64,000 nucleotides of DNA from Pseudescherichia sp032055545 (lineage in GTDB: Bacteria > Pseudomonadota > Gammaproteobacteria > Enterobacterales > Enterobacteriaceae), in NCBI GenBank assembly GCA_032055545.1, contig DAMBQR010000011.1, forward strand, positions 12,978-76,977, written 5' to 3'. The translations under genes were made by a program, and so were the position numbers. This document shows positions 16,295-25,343 of the stretch, piece by piece (position 1 is the stretch's first letter; the number at the start of each line of letters is the position of its first letter). The notes beneath the pieces were generated by a model that worked only from the letters and a program-made list of their open reading frames with translations, was not told the DNA's origin and ran no database searches.

Positions 16295-18490
16295 ATGAAT
16301 AACAGCGTAAAAATGGCCTTGGTATTACCGCTAGTTCCCCCTCTCACATCACTCCGCGCCCATGCGGCGGATGCCGGCACTTATACATCACATGAATCTG
16401 AAGAGCAGATTGTCGTCACCGGCAAACCTACTGCTGATGCACCCGCAGCCGCAGGCGCGGGCTTTAAAACCGCAGATATTGACCTCGGTCCGCTGGGCAA
16501 CCGACCCTGGGTAGAGACGCCATACTCTACTACTACCGTGACGCGGGAGATGATCGATAACCAGCAGGCAAAAAGCGTTAGCGAGTTGCTGAAGTACTCC
16601 CCCAGCACCCAGATGCAGGCCCGCGGCGGCATGGACGTCGGCCGCCCGCAGAGCCGCGGGATGCAGGGCAGCGTGGTGGCTAATAGCCGTCTCGACGGGC
16701 TGAACGTTGTCTCCACCACCGCCTTTCCGGTAGAGATGCTGGAGCGCCTCGACGTGCTGAACAGCCTGACCGGGGCGCTCTACGGTCCAGCCAGCCCGGC
16801 GGGCCAGTTTAACTTCGTCGCCAAACGTCCGACGGAGGAGACCCTGAACCGCGTCACCCTCGGCTACCAGAGCCGGAGTGCGGTAAACGGCCATATCGAT
16901 CTGGGTGGCCATCTCGACGACGACAAACGCTTCGGCTACCGCGTTAACCTGCTGGATGAGGAGGGCGAGGGCAACGTCGATGACAGTACCCTGCGCCGCA
17001 AGCTCGCCTCCGTGGCGCTGGACTGGAATATCCAGCCGGGAACCCAGTTGCAGCTTGATGCCAGCCACTATGAGTTTGTGCAGAAGGGTTATCCGGGCAG
17101 CTTCAGCTACGGGCCGGGCATTAAGCTCCCCTCGGCGCCGGATCCGAAAGACAAAAACCTTACCCTCAGCACGGCGGGCAACGATCTGACCACCGATACC
17201 CTCAGCACCCGTCTCATCCACTATCTTAACGATGACTGGTCCCTGACGACGGGCATCGGCTGGCAGCAGGCGGACCGCGCCATGCGCTCTGTCTCCAGCA
17301 CCCTTCTTAACGACAGCGGCGATATCCGACGCTCAATCAACGACGCCAGCGCGGCGGGCCGCTTCCGCGTGCTGAGCAACACCACGACCCTTAACGGTCA
17401 CGTCGATACCGGCACCGTCGGTCACGATCTGTCGCTCTCGACTACCGGTTACGTCTGGTCAATCTACGCCGCCCGAGGCAAGAGCACGGCGTATCAGTTG
17501 GGTACCACCAATATGTACGATCCATCCCCCCTGAGCGAGCCGGGTAACGGGCGGATCAATACCGGCGGGGCGCGCTACAAGTCGAGCGAGAATACCCAGC
17601 AGAGTGTGATCCTCGGCGATACCGTGACCCTCACGCCGCAGTGGTCGGCGATGTTCTACCTGAGCCAGAGCTGGCTCCAGACGCAGAACTACAACGCCCA
17701 GGGGCAGAAGACCAGCGAAATCAACGAGGATGGTTTAAGCCCGAACGTCGCCCTGATGTACAAAATCACCCCGACGCTGATGGCCTACGTCAGCTACGCC
17801 GACTCGCTGGAGCAGGGCGGCACCGCGCCCACCAGCACCGGCACGACGACGATCAAAAATGCCGGTCAGACGCTGGATCCTTATCGCAGCCAGCAGTATG
17901 AAGCGGGCCTGAAGGCAGACCTCGGCGATCTCAATCTTGGCGCGGCGCTGTTCCGCCTGGAGCGCCCTTTTGCCTACGTCGATGGTAACGACATGGTTTA
18001 CAAGGAGCAGGGCAATCAGGTTAACAATGGCCTGGAGCTGACCGCTACCGGCCACGTCTGGCAGGGGCTGAATCTCTACAGCGGCGTGACCTTCCTCGAC
18101 CCGCAGCTGAAAGATACCGTCTCCGACAGCACCAGCAACAAGCGGGTGGTCGGCGTGCCGAAGGTGCAGGCCAACCTGCTGGCGGAGTACAGCCTGCCGT
18201 CGCTGCCGCAGTGGGTCTACAGCGCCAATGTACACTACACCGGCAAGCGGGCGGCCAACGACACCAACACCTCCTGGGCGGACAGCTACACCACCCTCGA
18301 CCTCGGCACCCGCTACACCACGCGCATCAGCAACGTACCGACCACCCTGCGCGTGGCGGTAAACAACGTCACGGATGAGCACTACTGGGCCTCCATCTTC
18401 CCGTCGGGTACCGACGGCGACGGCGGTTCACCGAGCGCCTTCCTTGGCGGCGGCCGTGAAGTGCGTGCCTCCGTTACCTTCGACTTCTAA
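16295..18490 (+). CDS. TonB-dependent siderophore receptor
   Basis: A 731-residue outer-membrane receptor. The signal peptide is about 24 residues (cleaved after RAHA). The TonB box is EEQIVVTG at about residue 36. A plug domain (about 70-180) has PWVETPYSTTTVTREMI and the QARGGM/SRGMQG segments. A 22-strand barrel ends in the aromatic C-terminal VTFDF needed for outer-membrane insertion. The plug most resembles the FhuA/FoxA-like siderophore receptor group, so a ferric siderophore is the likely ligand, not proven. No convincing Fur box was found before it. It overlaps the binding-protein gene by one base (TAATG) and looks intact, unlike the permease and ATPase downstream. Confidence 0.88.
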   Translation: MNNSVKMALVLPLVPPLTSLRAHAADAGTYTSHESEEQIVVTGKPTADAPAAAGAGFKTADIDLGPLGNRPWVETPYSTTTVTREMIDNQQAKSVSELLKYSPSTQMQARGGMDVGRPQSRGMQGSVVANSRLDGLNVVSTTAFPVEMLERLDVLNSLTGALYGPASPAGQFNFVAKRPTEETLNRVTLGYQSRSAVNGHIDLGGHLDDDKRFGYRVNLLDEEGEGNVDDSTLRRKLASVALDWNIQPGTQLQLDASHYEFVQKGYPGSFSYGPGIKLPSAPDPKDKNLTLSTAGNDLTTDTLSTRLIHYLNDDWSLTTGIGWQQADRAMRSVSSTLLNDSGDIRRSINDASAAGRFRVLSNTTTLNGHVDTGTVGHDLSLSTTGYVWSIYAARGKSTAYQLGTTNMYDPSPLSEPGNGRINTGGARYKSSENTQQSVILGDTVTLTPQWSAMFYLSQSWLQTQNYNAQGQKTSEINEDGLSPNVALMYKITPTLMAYVSYADSLEQGGTAPTSTGTTTIKNAGQTLDPYRSQQYEAGLKADLGDLNLGAALFRLERPFAYVDGNDMVYKEQGNQVNNGLELTATGHVWQGLNLYSGVTFLDPQLKDTVSDSTSNKRVVGVPKVQANLLAEYSLPSLPQWVYSANVHYTGKRAANDTNTSWADSYTTLDLGTRYTTRISNVPTTLRVAVNNVTDEHYWASIFPSGTDGDGGSPSAFLGGGREVRASVTFDF

Positions 18491-19500
18491 TGGAACAGCG
18501 GATGAAACTGACCCGACTCCTTCCGGCGCTGGCGTTTGCCGTCGGCGCGCTCACAACCGGCTGCCTGCAGGCTGCCACGGACCACCGCAACGTGCGCATC
18601 GCCTCGCCGTGGCCGGCGCAAAACACCATCATCACCATGCTGGGCTACGGGGGAAACATCGTTGGCACCTCAATAGTGGCTAAGCAGATCCCGCTCTTTC
18701 GCCAGAGCCTGCCGCACATTGTTGACGTGCCGCCGGTAAGCATGTCCGGCAGCCATGAGGTTAACCCGGAGCAGATCATTGCCCTCGGCACCCAGCTGCT
18801 GTTCGTGGCGAAAAACATGAGCGTGCCGCAGCCGGAGATGCTGGCCCAGGCGGGGGTGCGCGTGCTGGCGTTTGATGCTAACTCCATGCCAGCGCTTACC
18901 CGCCGCGTGCAGCAGACCGCCAACGCGCTGGGACCGGATGCGCAGGAGAGGGCGCAGCGCTATCAGCGCTACTTCGAGCGCAATGCGGCGCTGGTGCGGG
19001 AGCGGCTGAGGGATCTCCCCGCCAGCGAGCGGGTGACGGTCTACCACAGCATGGGCAACCCGCTGACTACCACCGGCCGACCGTCTCTCAACCAGGACTG
19101 GATGGATCTTGCCGGGGCAAAAAACGTGGCGGAGAGCTGGTTCGGCGTGAAGAAAAACAGTGCCGGCGAAGTGGCGCTGGAGCGTGTCGTGGCCGCCAAC
19201 CCGGCGGTGATTGTGGCGATGAACCGCCGCGACGCCGACGCTATGATGGCCTCGCCGCAGTGGGCGAGCGTGGATGCTGTGGTGCATCATCGCGTCTATA
19301 CCAACCCAAAAGGGATGTTCTGGTGGTGCCGCGAGACCAGCGAAGAGGCGCTGCAGTTCCTGTGGCTGGCGAAGATCCTCTATCCGGCGCGTTTTGCCGA
19401 CGTGGATATGGCGAAGGAGACGCGGGATTTCTATCGCGACTTCTTTGGTCTTTCGCTTAGCGACGCCCAGATTGCGGCGATCCTCAGCCCACCGAGGTAG
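18490..19500 (+). CDS. Periplasmic metal/siderophore ABC binding protein
   Basis: A 336-residue exported protein of the FecB/BtuF-like (helical-backbone) binding-protein family. A signal peptide (LLPALAFAVGALTTGCLQAA) is followed by the two-lobe fold, with ASPWPAQNTIITMLGYGGNI at the first lobe and VERVVAANPAVIVAMNRRDA-like ALERVVAANPAVIV at the second. A Cys in the signal region hints at a lipoprotein, but the lipobox is weak. Translation may start at 18490 (coupled by TAATG to the receptor) or at the ATG at 18502. It would deliver the ligand to the permease encoded next, which is frameshifted. Confidence 0.82.
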   Translation: MEQRMKLTRLLPALAFAVGALTTGCLQAATDHRNVRIASPWPAQNTIITMLGYGGNIVGTSIVAKQIPLFRQSLPHIVDVPPVSMSGSHEVNPEQIIALGTQLLFVAKNMSVPQPEMLAQAGVRVLAFDANSMPALTRRVQQTANALGPDAQERAQRYQRYFERNAALVRERLRDLPASERVTVYHSMGNPLTTTGRPSLNQDWMDLAGAKNVAESWFGVKKNSAGEVALERVVAANPAVIVAMNRRDADAMMASPQWASVDAVVHHRVYTNPKGMFWWCRETSEEALQFLWLAKILYPARFADVDMAKETRDFYRDFFGLSLSDAQIAAILSPPR

Positions 19501-19503
19501 AGC

Positions 19504-20576
19504 ATGATGGCAACAGAACTGACCGCCGCAGATGCCCAGGCTATCAGCCGTCGCTACCGCCAGCTGCTCCATCGTCGTCTGCTGCTGGTGGCGGCGGTCG
19601 TCCTGGCAATTGTCGCTGCGCTGCTGTGTGACATTATCCTTGGCCCCTCGGGGATGCCTTTTCACCAGCTCTGGCTGGGCATTTTCGATCCGGGCGAGGT
19701 CAGTCCTGGGGTACGCACCATCGTGCGGGAGATCCGCCTGCCTTACGCCCTGATGGCGCTGCTGGTGGGTATGGCGCTGGGCCTGGCGGGGGCGGAGATG
19801 CAGACCATCCTCAATAACCCGATGCCAGTCCCTTTACCCTCGGCGTCTCCTCGGCGGCGGCCTTCGGTGCGGCGCTGGGGATCGTATTTGGCATCGGTAT
19901 TCCCGGTTTGAGCGAGGCCTGGTTTATCCCGGCCAACGCCTTTGTGTTTGCCTTGCTCTCGGCCCTGCTGCTTGACGGTGTGACTCGCTGGACGCGGGTC
20001 AGCCACGCCGGGGTGGTGCTGTTCGGCATCGCACTGGTCTTCACCTTTAACGCCCTGGTGTCGATGATGCAGTTTGTCGCCACCGAAGAGACGTTGCAGG
20101 GGCTGATCTTCTGGACGATGGGCAGCCTGTCGCGGGCCTCCTGGCAGACGCTGGGCATCCTGGCCCTGGCCCTGGCCCTGGCCCTCGTCCTGCCGCTATC
20201 GCTGCGCAGCAGCTGGCAGTTGACCGCCCTGCGCCTGGGTGAGGAGCGGGCTGCCAGCTTCGGCATCGACGTCAGCCGCCTGCGGCTGGCCTCGCTGCTG
20301 CGCATCAGCCTGCTGTCGGCGCTGTCGGTGGCCTTTGTCGGACCGATCGGCTTTATCGGCCTGGTTGCACCGCACATCGCCCGGATGCTGTTTGGCGAGG
20401 ATCACCGTTTCTCCCTGCCGGGCAGCGCCCTGCTGGGCGGGCTGATCCTCTCTCTGGCCTCCATCGCCTCGAAGAATATCTTTCCCGGGGTGGTGATCCC
20501 GCCTGGCATCGTCACCTCTCTGGTTGGAGTGCCCTTCTTTTTAAGCATTATCCTGCGCCACCGGGGGACGCTATGA
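19504..20576 (+). pseudogene. FecCD-family permease, frameshifted
   Basis: Two overlapping frames together encode one iron-siderophore permease of about 357 residues. The first (19504 on) runs to GLAGAEMQTILNNPM. The second continues with ASPFTLGVSSAAAFGAALG and on to the C-terminus at 20576. The family motif reads NNPLASPFTLGVSS, so exactly one base (a G) is missing at about 19824. The rest, including FVGPIGFIGLVAPHIARML, is well preserved. Either the gene was inactivated recently or the assembly has a one-base error. It lies four bases after the binding-protein gene and overlaps the ATPase start. Confidence 0.85.
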
Positions 20577-21215
20577 CCGACGGCCTGAAGATTGACCGCC
20601 TGAGCGTGAGCTACGGCAAGCGGCAGGTGATTGCCGACCTTACCGCGCCGCTGCTGCCGCGCGGACAGATGACCATTCTGACTGGGCCGAACGGCTGCGG
20701 TAAATCCACCCTGCTGCGCGCCCTGGCCGGGCTGAACCGCGCAGGCGGCCAGGCGTACCTCGGGCGGTGGAGTGGGGCACGACGAAGAGACCCGGGCGCT
20801 GGCGGAGCTGGACATTGCCCACCTGGCGCTGAGCTATCTGGACCAGCTCTCCGGCGGCCAGCGGCAGCTGGTGGGTCTGGCCCAGTCGCTGATACGCCAG
20901 CCGTCGCTGCTGCTGCTCGACGAGCCGCTGAGCGCACTGGATCTCAACCATCAGTTTCAGGTCATGGAGGTGGTTGCCCGGGAGACGCGGCGGCGCAATA
21001 TGGTGACGGTGATTGTGGTGCACGATCTCAACATTGCGCTGCGCCATGGCGAGCAGGTGCTGATGCTGAAGGCGGGTGTGCTGGTGGCCAGCGGCGCGCC
21101 GGAGAGGGCGATTACCCCGGCTAACCTGGTGACGGTCTACGGCGTGCGCGCCCGGGTGAAGCGCTGCACGCAGGGAAGACCGCAGCTGATCGTTGATGGA
21201 TTAATAAAGGACTAG
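20573..21215 (+). pseudogene. FepC-type ABC ATPase with internal deletion
   Basis: The N-terminal part (frame starting at 20573) has Walker A GPNGCGKST and continues to GLNRAGGQAYLG. The C-terminal part is in another frame from about 20770, with the signature DQLSGGQRQLVGLAQSL, Walker B LLLLDEPLSALD and the switch VVHDLN. Between them about 130 bases are missing compared with a normal ATPase of about 260 residues, removing the Q-loop and shifting the frame at about 20765. Unlike the permease, this cannot be a one-base sequencing error. Confidence 0.85.
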
Positions 21216-21322
21216 CGCTGCATTCCCCAGCGCTTGACTGGAGGAGGGGATCGATGCGGTGAGCTGGCAAGAGTCTGAGGCGCTAAGCCAGTCACTCCTG
21301 CTTACCGCGGCAGAACACCGGT

Positions 21323-21348
21323 GTGCCGGGTTCACATCAACCCGGCAC
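21323..21348. terminator. Hairpin between the ABC remnant and the microcin gene
   Basis: An 8-bp perfect stem GTGCCGGG/CCCGGCAC with a 10-base loop lies seven bases beyond the microcin stop codon, between two converging transcription units. There is no T-run on either strand, so it may be a terminator for both units or only an mRNA-stabilising structure. Confidence 0.5.
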
Positions 21349-21355
21349 GGATGGA

Positions 21356-21691
21356 TTAGTTACCGCTGCTGGCAGAGTTGCCGGCACCGGAGGTCCAGGT
21401 TCCTCCCCATGAGGAGGAGTAGCCTGGGCTAATCAGGCCGGGGTTGTAGTTAGGGTTATAGGAACCCACCCCCTGGGTTACACCTGGCGCTACGGTGTAT
21501 CCATCACGGATGCTGCCATAAAGCTCTTTCCCGACAAAGCCGCCAATGGCTCCGCCAGCACGGGATCCGACGGGACCAAATTCCGCACCAATAGTGGAAC
21601 CTACAAAACTACCGACCCCTCCGGCAACTAATTCGCCATGATCCACCCCACCTGCTGCATTTTTGATTTCGTGATGTGAAAGCTCTCTCAT
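21356..21691 (-). CDS. Putative class IIb microcin precursor
   Basis: A 111-residue peptide. The first 15 residues, MRELSHHEIKNAAGG, are a double-glycine leader closely matching the class II microcin pattern (microcin M, from memory: MRKLSENEIKQISGG). Cleavage after Gly15 by the C39 peptidase encoded upstream would give 96 residues. Residues 20-60 are Gly/Ala-rich and hydrophobic (GELVAGGVGSFVGSTIGAEF and on), fitting a membrane-active domain. The tail is rich in Ser, Gly, Asn and Trp and ends GAGNSASSGN, like the modified tails of microcins E492, H47 and M. Those end in Ser, to which a glucosylated siderophore is attached; this one ends in Asn. AGGAG precedes the ATG. It is the last gene of the minus-strand operon. 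Activity is untested. Confidence 0.85.
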   Translation of the reverse strand: MRELSHHEIKNAAGGVDHGELVAGGVGSFVGSTIGAEFGPVGSRAGGAIGGFVGKELYGSIRDGYTVAPGVTQGVGSYNPNYNPGLISPGYSSSWGGTWTSGAGNSASSGN

Positions 21692-21726
21692 AGATATACT
21701 CCTTGTGCTAGTGAATTAAGGCTGTA

Positions 21727-21909
21727 TTAATTGATGGTTTTCTTACGATCCATCAATGTCATGACAACCCCGAAAAAACAGCTGATAAGTAAAAGCCAGG
21801 TAACGGTGCTATCCATATCACCGCTTAACGCGAATATTGACGATAAAATAAAGTAGAACGGCCCCGTCTTATCCAAAAACCGCAGGATAAAAGATGTTAA
21901 TTTTTTCAT
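21727..21909 (-). CDS. Putative microcin immunity protein
   Basis: A 60-residue, visibly AT-richer gene. It encodes a short basic start (MKKLTSFILRFLDKTG), two hydrophobic helices (about residues 17-31 and 35-53) and a basic end (MDRKKTIN). I recognise no family member by sequence. The call rests on position and form: in the E492 and H47 clusters the immunity gene for a small inner-membrane protein lies directly upstream of the microcin gene, as here (35-base gap). GAGG lies before the ATG. It probably protects the producer at the inner membrane. Confidence 0.65.
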   Translation of the reverse strand: MKKLTSFILRFLDKTGPFYFILSSIFALSGDMDSTVTWLLLISCFFGVVMTLMDRKKTIN

Positions 21910-21961
21910 TGAGTTACCTCGCCATTAAATAGGGTCATTCCGTCGAGCGGTTAAATTCTGC

Positions 21962-24058
21962 CTATAGGGAAATAATACGATCGACGGTTCTTATCGTTGT
22001 CTCTCGATGGGCAATAATCACGCGGGTAATATTGAGTTTTTTGATCGCGCCGTTGACGAAGCGTTCACTCTCAGTATCAAGAGAGCTGGTTGCCTCATCC
22101 ATAAACAGGATGCCCGGCTTTCGGTATAGCGCCCGGGCAATAAAAATGCGCTGCTTTTGGCCGCCGGAAAGCCCTTCGCCCAGCTCGCCAATCAGGGTTT
22201 CATAGCCCATCGGCATCTGCATAATCACGTCGTGGATATAGCTGGCCCTGGCGCACTCGATCATCCAGCGCTCATCCATCTCTTCAACAAAACCGCAGAT
22301 ATTTTCGCGGATTGAACCCGAAAACAGGCGATCGTCCTGCATCACGCAGGCAATCATCTTGTGGAAATTATTTACTCCAAGCTGCTGAATATCGCTGCCG
22401 TTCACCTTCACCTTGCCACTGTCAGGCGCAAACAGGCCGCATAGCACTTTCATGAGGGTGGTTTTGCCGCTGCCCGAGGTGCCAACAATGGCCACGCTCT
22501 CTCCTGGCGCAATGGCAAGATTCAGATCGCTGAATACCGGTGACGACTGGCTGTCATAGCTATAGCTCAACTGCTCCGTCGATAGCGCGGCAGGCTGCAT
22601 GCGGGCAACAATGGGCAGCTCCGGTTTTTTTGCCTCCCGCTCGTGAAGGGCAATGTCGGCAATACGCTCGTTATGCAAGCTCATCATTCGTAGCTGCAAC
22701 AGGAAGTTGGTCAGAGAGCCAACCCGCTCGGAGAACTGACCGCGAAAGGATCCGAAGGCCACAAACATGCCGAGGGTCATCTGGTTATCAATCACAAGGC
22801 TGGTCCCGAGCCAGAGGATCACGACCTGATCGCAGGCGGCAACGAAGGTGTTGATGCCGCTAAACAGCAGATCCATTTTGCTGATTTTGATCCCTGAATT
22901 GATGGCGTCAATTTTCAGGTTAAGCCAGTGCGTACCCCGGCGCTCGGCCATGCCCTGGGTTTTCACCGTGGCGATACCGTAGAGCGTCTCCATAAAATAG
23001 GAGCTGGCGCGTGCGCCTCTGACCAGCGTCTCTTCTGATAGCTGCCGGTAGTAGCTGTAGGTCAGCAAGCGTATCAGGACATAAATCGCGGTGAACCCCA
23101 GCACTATCCAGGTCAGATAGCCGCCATAGAGCACCATCATCACCGTGACCCCGACAACCATAATGCCATCCATGATGGCTCCGACTACGCTGGTGGTGAA
23201 GGTCGTACGCAGCGTATCCAGTGAGCTAAAGCGGGACTGGATATCGCCCAGCTTGCGTCTTTCAAAATACCCCAGCGGTAGCCTGAGCAGGTGATTAAGC
23301 AGGCCGGACTGCCACTGCACATTGATGAGGGTGCCCATGACCAGCGATGACCATGCCCGAACCATGCTGACGGCGGCACGCAGCAGAATAAAGAACATCA
23401 GGCCGAAGCAGATAAGCGTGAGGAGACCCCGATCCCCTGCCGGGATAGCATGGTCCATAACCAGCTGCGTGCCTATCGGCATCACCAGGTTGATCGCTTC
23501 AATCACCAGCGAAAGACAGAAGATTTTCCCCAGCGTGCGTTTAATGCCATGGATGCTGCCGATCAGCGTCCGCAGGCTGATCCGGTTTTGCACCGTCTCG
23601 GCGGTAAACTCGCTGCCGGGCCAGGCTTCCAGCGCTACGCCAGTGAAGGCGCTCGACATCTCTGCCAGGCCTACCGTCCTGCGCCCTCTGGCCGGATCGT
23701 GCAGCACAAAACGGTTGTGCTTGACGCTGGTCAGCACCACAAAATGGTTAAAGTCCCAGTGCAGAATACAGGGGGTCTTCAGGGTGGACAGCTCGTCAAG
23801 ATCGAGCGAGAGGGCGCGCGTCTGCATGCCCAGCTGCATCGCCATGTCGTTGATGCCGGCCAGGGTCGTACCGCGCGCGGAGAGGTTAAACTGGCGACGT
23901 AACGAGATCAGATCGATGCTTTTACCATAGTACCCGCCGATCATGGCCAGGCAGGCCAGCCCACACTCCGACGACTCGGTTTGGTGAATAACGGGAACCT
24001 GCCGACGCAGGCGCATATCAAGCTGGCTGAGCAAGGATTTAAAGCTGCCGTTAATCAT
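21962..24058 (-). CDS. Microcin exporter, C39 peptidase-ABC transporter (CvaB/MchF/MceG type)
   Basis: A 698-residue peptidase-containing ABC exporter. The N-terminal C39 domain (about residues 20-150) has Cys32 in QTESSECGLACLAM, His105 in NHFVVL and Asp121 in LHDPARG, the same positions as in colicin V exporter CvaB. The six-helix membrane domain covers about 165-440 and the ATPase the remainder, with Walker A GTSGSGKTT, signature LSGGQKQR and Walker B ILFMDEATSSLD. It should cut the double-glycine leader and export the peptide through the inner membrane, with the HlyD-type partner and TolC. Its start overlaps the end of the HlyD gene by eight bases, implying translational coupling. Confidence 0.93.
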   Translation of the reverse strand: MINGSFKSLLSQLDMRLRRQVPVIHQTESSECGLACLAMIGGYYGKSIDLISLRRQFNLSARGTTLAGINDMAMQLGMQTRALSLDLDELSTLKTPCILHWDFNHFVVLTSVKHNRFVLHDPARGRRTVGLAEMSSAFTGVALEAWPGSEFTAETVQNRISLRTLIGSIHGIKRTLGKIFCLSLVIEAINLVMPIGTQLVMDHAIPAGDRGLLTLICFGLMFFILLRAAVSMVRAWSSLVMGTLINVQWQSGLLNHLLRLPLGYFERRKLGDIQSRFSSLDTLRTTFTTSVVGAIMDGIMVVGVTVMMVLYGGYLTWIVLGFTAIYVLIRLLTYSYYRQLSEETLVRGARASSYFMETLYGIATVKTQGMAERRGTHWLNLKIDAINSGIKISKMDLLFSGINTFVAACDQVVILWLGTSLVIDNQMTLGMFVAFGSFRGQFSERVGSLTNFLLQLRMMSLHNERIADIALHEREAKKPELPIVARMQPAALSTEQLSYSYDSQSSPVFSDLNLAIAPGESVAIVGTSGSGKTTLMKVLCGLFAPDSGKVKVNGSDIQQLGVNNFHKMIACVMQDDRLFSGSIRENICGFVEEMDERWMIECARASYIHDVIMQMPMGYETLIGELGEGLSGGQKQRIFIARALYRKPGILFMDEATSSLDTESERFVNGAIKKLNITRVIIAHRETTIRTVDRIISL

Positions 24059-25322
24059 GTACGGGTCCTGTGGCGCTGTGCTTCATGTCATAGAAGGGCG
24101 ACAGCATCCATTGATAAACCTGTCGTTTTTCCAGAAAAAGGGTACTCTGCGCCTTCATCCCGTTTTCCAGAGGCAGTGATTTCCCGTCGTAGGCGATGGC
24201 CTGCTTTTCGGGTTTGACGATCACTTTATACCAGGGGGTGGATGACCCCTGGAGAGCGGGCGCGCCCTGATAGGTCTGCATCTCCTGAGGCGAAGCCGGG
24301 GTTCTGGCGACCGCCGTCACGCTGGCGGAAAACTGCCCAAATTTTTCAGCGGGGAAGGCCTCATAACGTACGTTGACCTTATCGCCCTCCGTGATATACG
24401 GAACCGCATCATTAGGCACCCACAGAACCAAAAAGTAGCTCTCAATATGTTGTGGAATAATTTGCAGCAGGCTGTCACCGACGTTCACCATCTGCCCCAC
24501 GGTGACGCTCATCGAATCGATCCTGCCGTCAGAGAGGGCGCGGACAACGATCTCGCCATCCATGTCGGTATTGATCAGCTCTTTTTGCAGCTCGTAGCGC
24601 TGCAGCTCCATCTGATAGATGCGGTTATCAAAATCGGCGGCCTGCGTCTGGATCTGGCTCGCCAGGCTGGTTATCTGCAGGGCATTTTGCTCGTTCTGTC
24701 CGCTCAGGCTCAGCAGGTTATTTTGCTGCTGATAGTAGAGCACGACCTGGTTAGTCAGCTGATCCTTATTAATTAACCCTCTGGCCTGATAGTGCCGATA
24801 GCTGTCCATATTATCTTTCATCAGTTTTATTCCCTCTTCCGCGCGGCGGATAATATCCGACGAACGCGTAAAGGCGTCGCTGTACTGCGCGCGCTGGGCT
24901 TGCAGCGTCGCGAGGGTGGTCTTCTTGCTCTCCTCCAGCCGCGCAATAATGCTGGCAATGCGCTCCAGCTGGCTTTCAATATCTTTGCGGTGATTGTCGC
25001 TGACAATCCCGCTGCGGGTGCTTTTGCTAACGTCAATAAGGTAGATGGGATCGCCTTTCTTAACGTCCTCTCCTTTAACCGTGAACTGCTTGACCACGAA
25101 TCCCTGTACGCTGGCGTAGACGTTGACCGCCCTGGGCCAGGTAGTAACCTCGCCGCTGACGTTAACGCGACGCGTGTAGGTACCCGCAATAACAAAGGAG
25201 AGAAAGGCGATGATAAAAAATGCAGCAGCCGTGGCCGTCAGCCAAAGAGGCGTGCCGGGCAGCAGAATAGCGCGTCCTCGCCACTTCATCTTTTGATTGT
25301 CTATCGCATCCTGACGAAACAA
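24051..25322 (-). CDS. HlyD-family microcin secretion protein (CvaA/MchE/MceH type)
   Basis: A 423-residue membrane-fusion protein. One N-terminal membrane helix (about residues 25-48) is followed by a lipoyl-like half (VNVSGEVTTWPRAVNVYASV), a long coiled coil (about 105-260) and the second lipoyl/beta-barrel part. The C-terminal YQWMLSPFYDMKHSATGP is the CvaA ending. The start is placed at TTG 25322 because the first residues FRQDAIDNQKMKW match CvaA; an ATG at 25289 would remove eleven of them. It bridges the ABC exporter and TolC across the periplasm. Confidence 0.92.
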   Translation of the reverse strand: MFRQDAIDNQKMKWRGRAILLPGTPLWLTATAAAFFIIAFLSFVIAGTYTRRVNVSGEVTTWPRAVNVYASVQGFVVKQFTVKGEDVKKGDPIYLIDVSKSTRSGIVSDNHRKDIESQLERIASIIARLEESKKTTLATLQAQRAQYSDAFTRSSDIIRRAEEGIKLMKDNMDSYRHYQARGLINKDQLTNQVVLYYQQQNNLLSLSGQNEQNALQITSLASQIQTQAADFDNRIYQMELQRYELQKELINTDMDGEIVVRALSDGRIDSMSVTVGQMVNVGDSLLQIIPQHIESYFLVLWVPNDAVPYITEGDKVNVRYEAFPAEKFGQFSASVTAVARTPASPQEMQTYQGAPALQGSSTPWYKVIVKPEKQAIAYDGKSLPLENGMKAQSTLFLEKRQVYQWMLSPFYDMKHSATGPVHD

Positions 25323-25343
25323 AATCGATGTCCTTAATAAGTT

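Noticed and set aside
12710..16295. Integrative island using serT as attachment site
   Set aside because: No integrase and no second copy of the serT 3' end was found downstream.
19504..20576. Two separate small permease genes
   Set aside because: The two frames join exactly within the conserved NNPxASPFTLGVSS motif, so this is one gene with a one-base loss.
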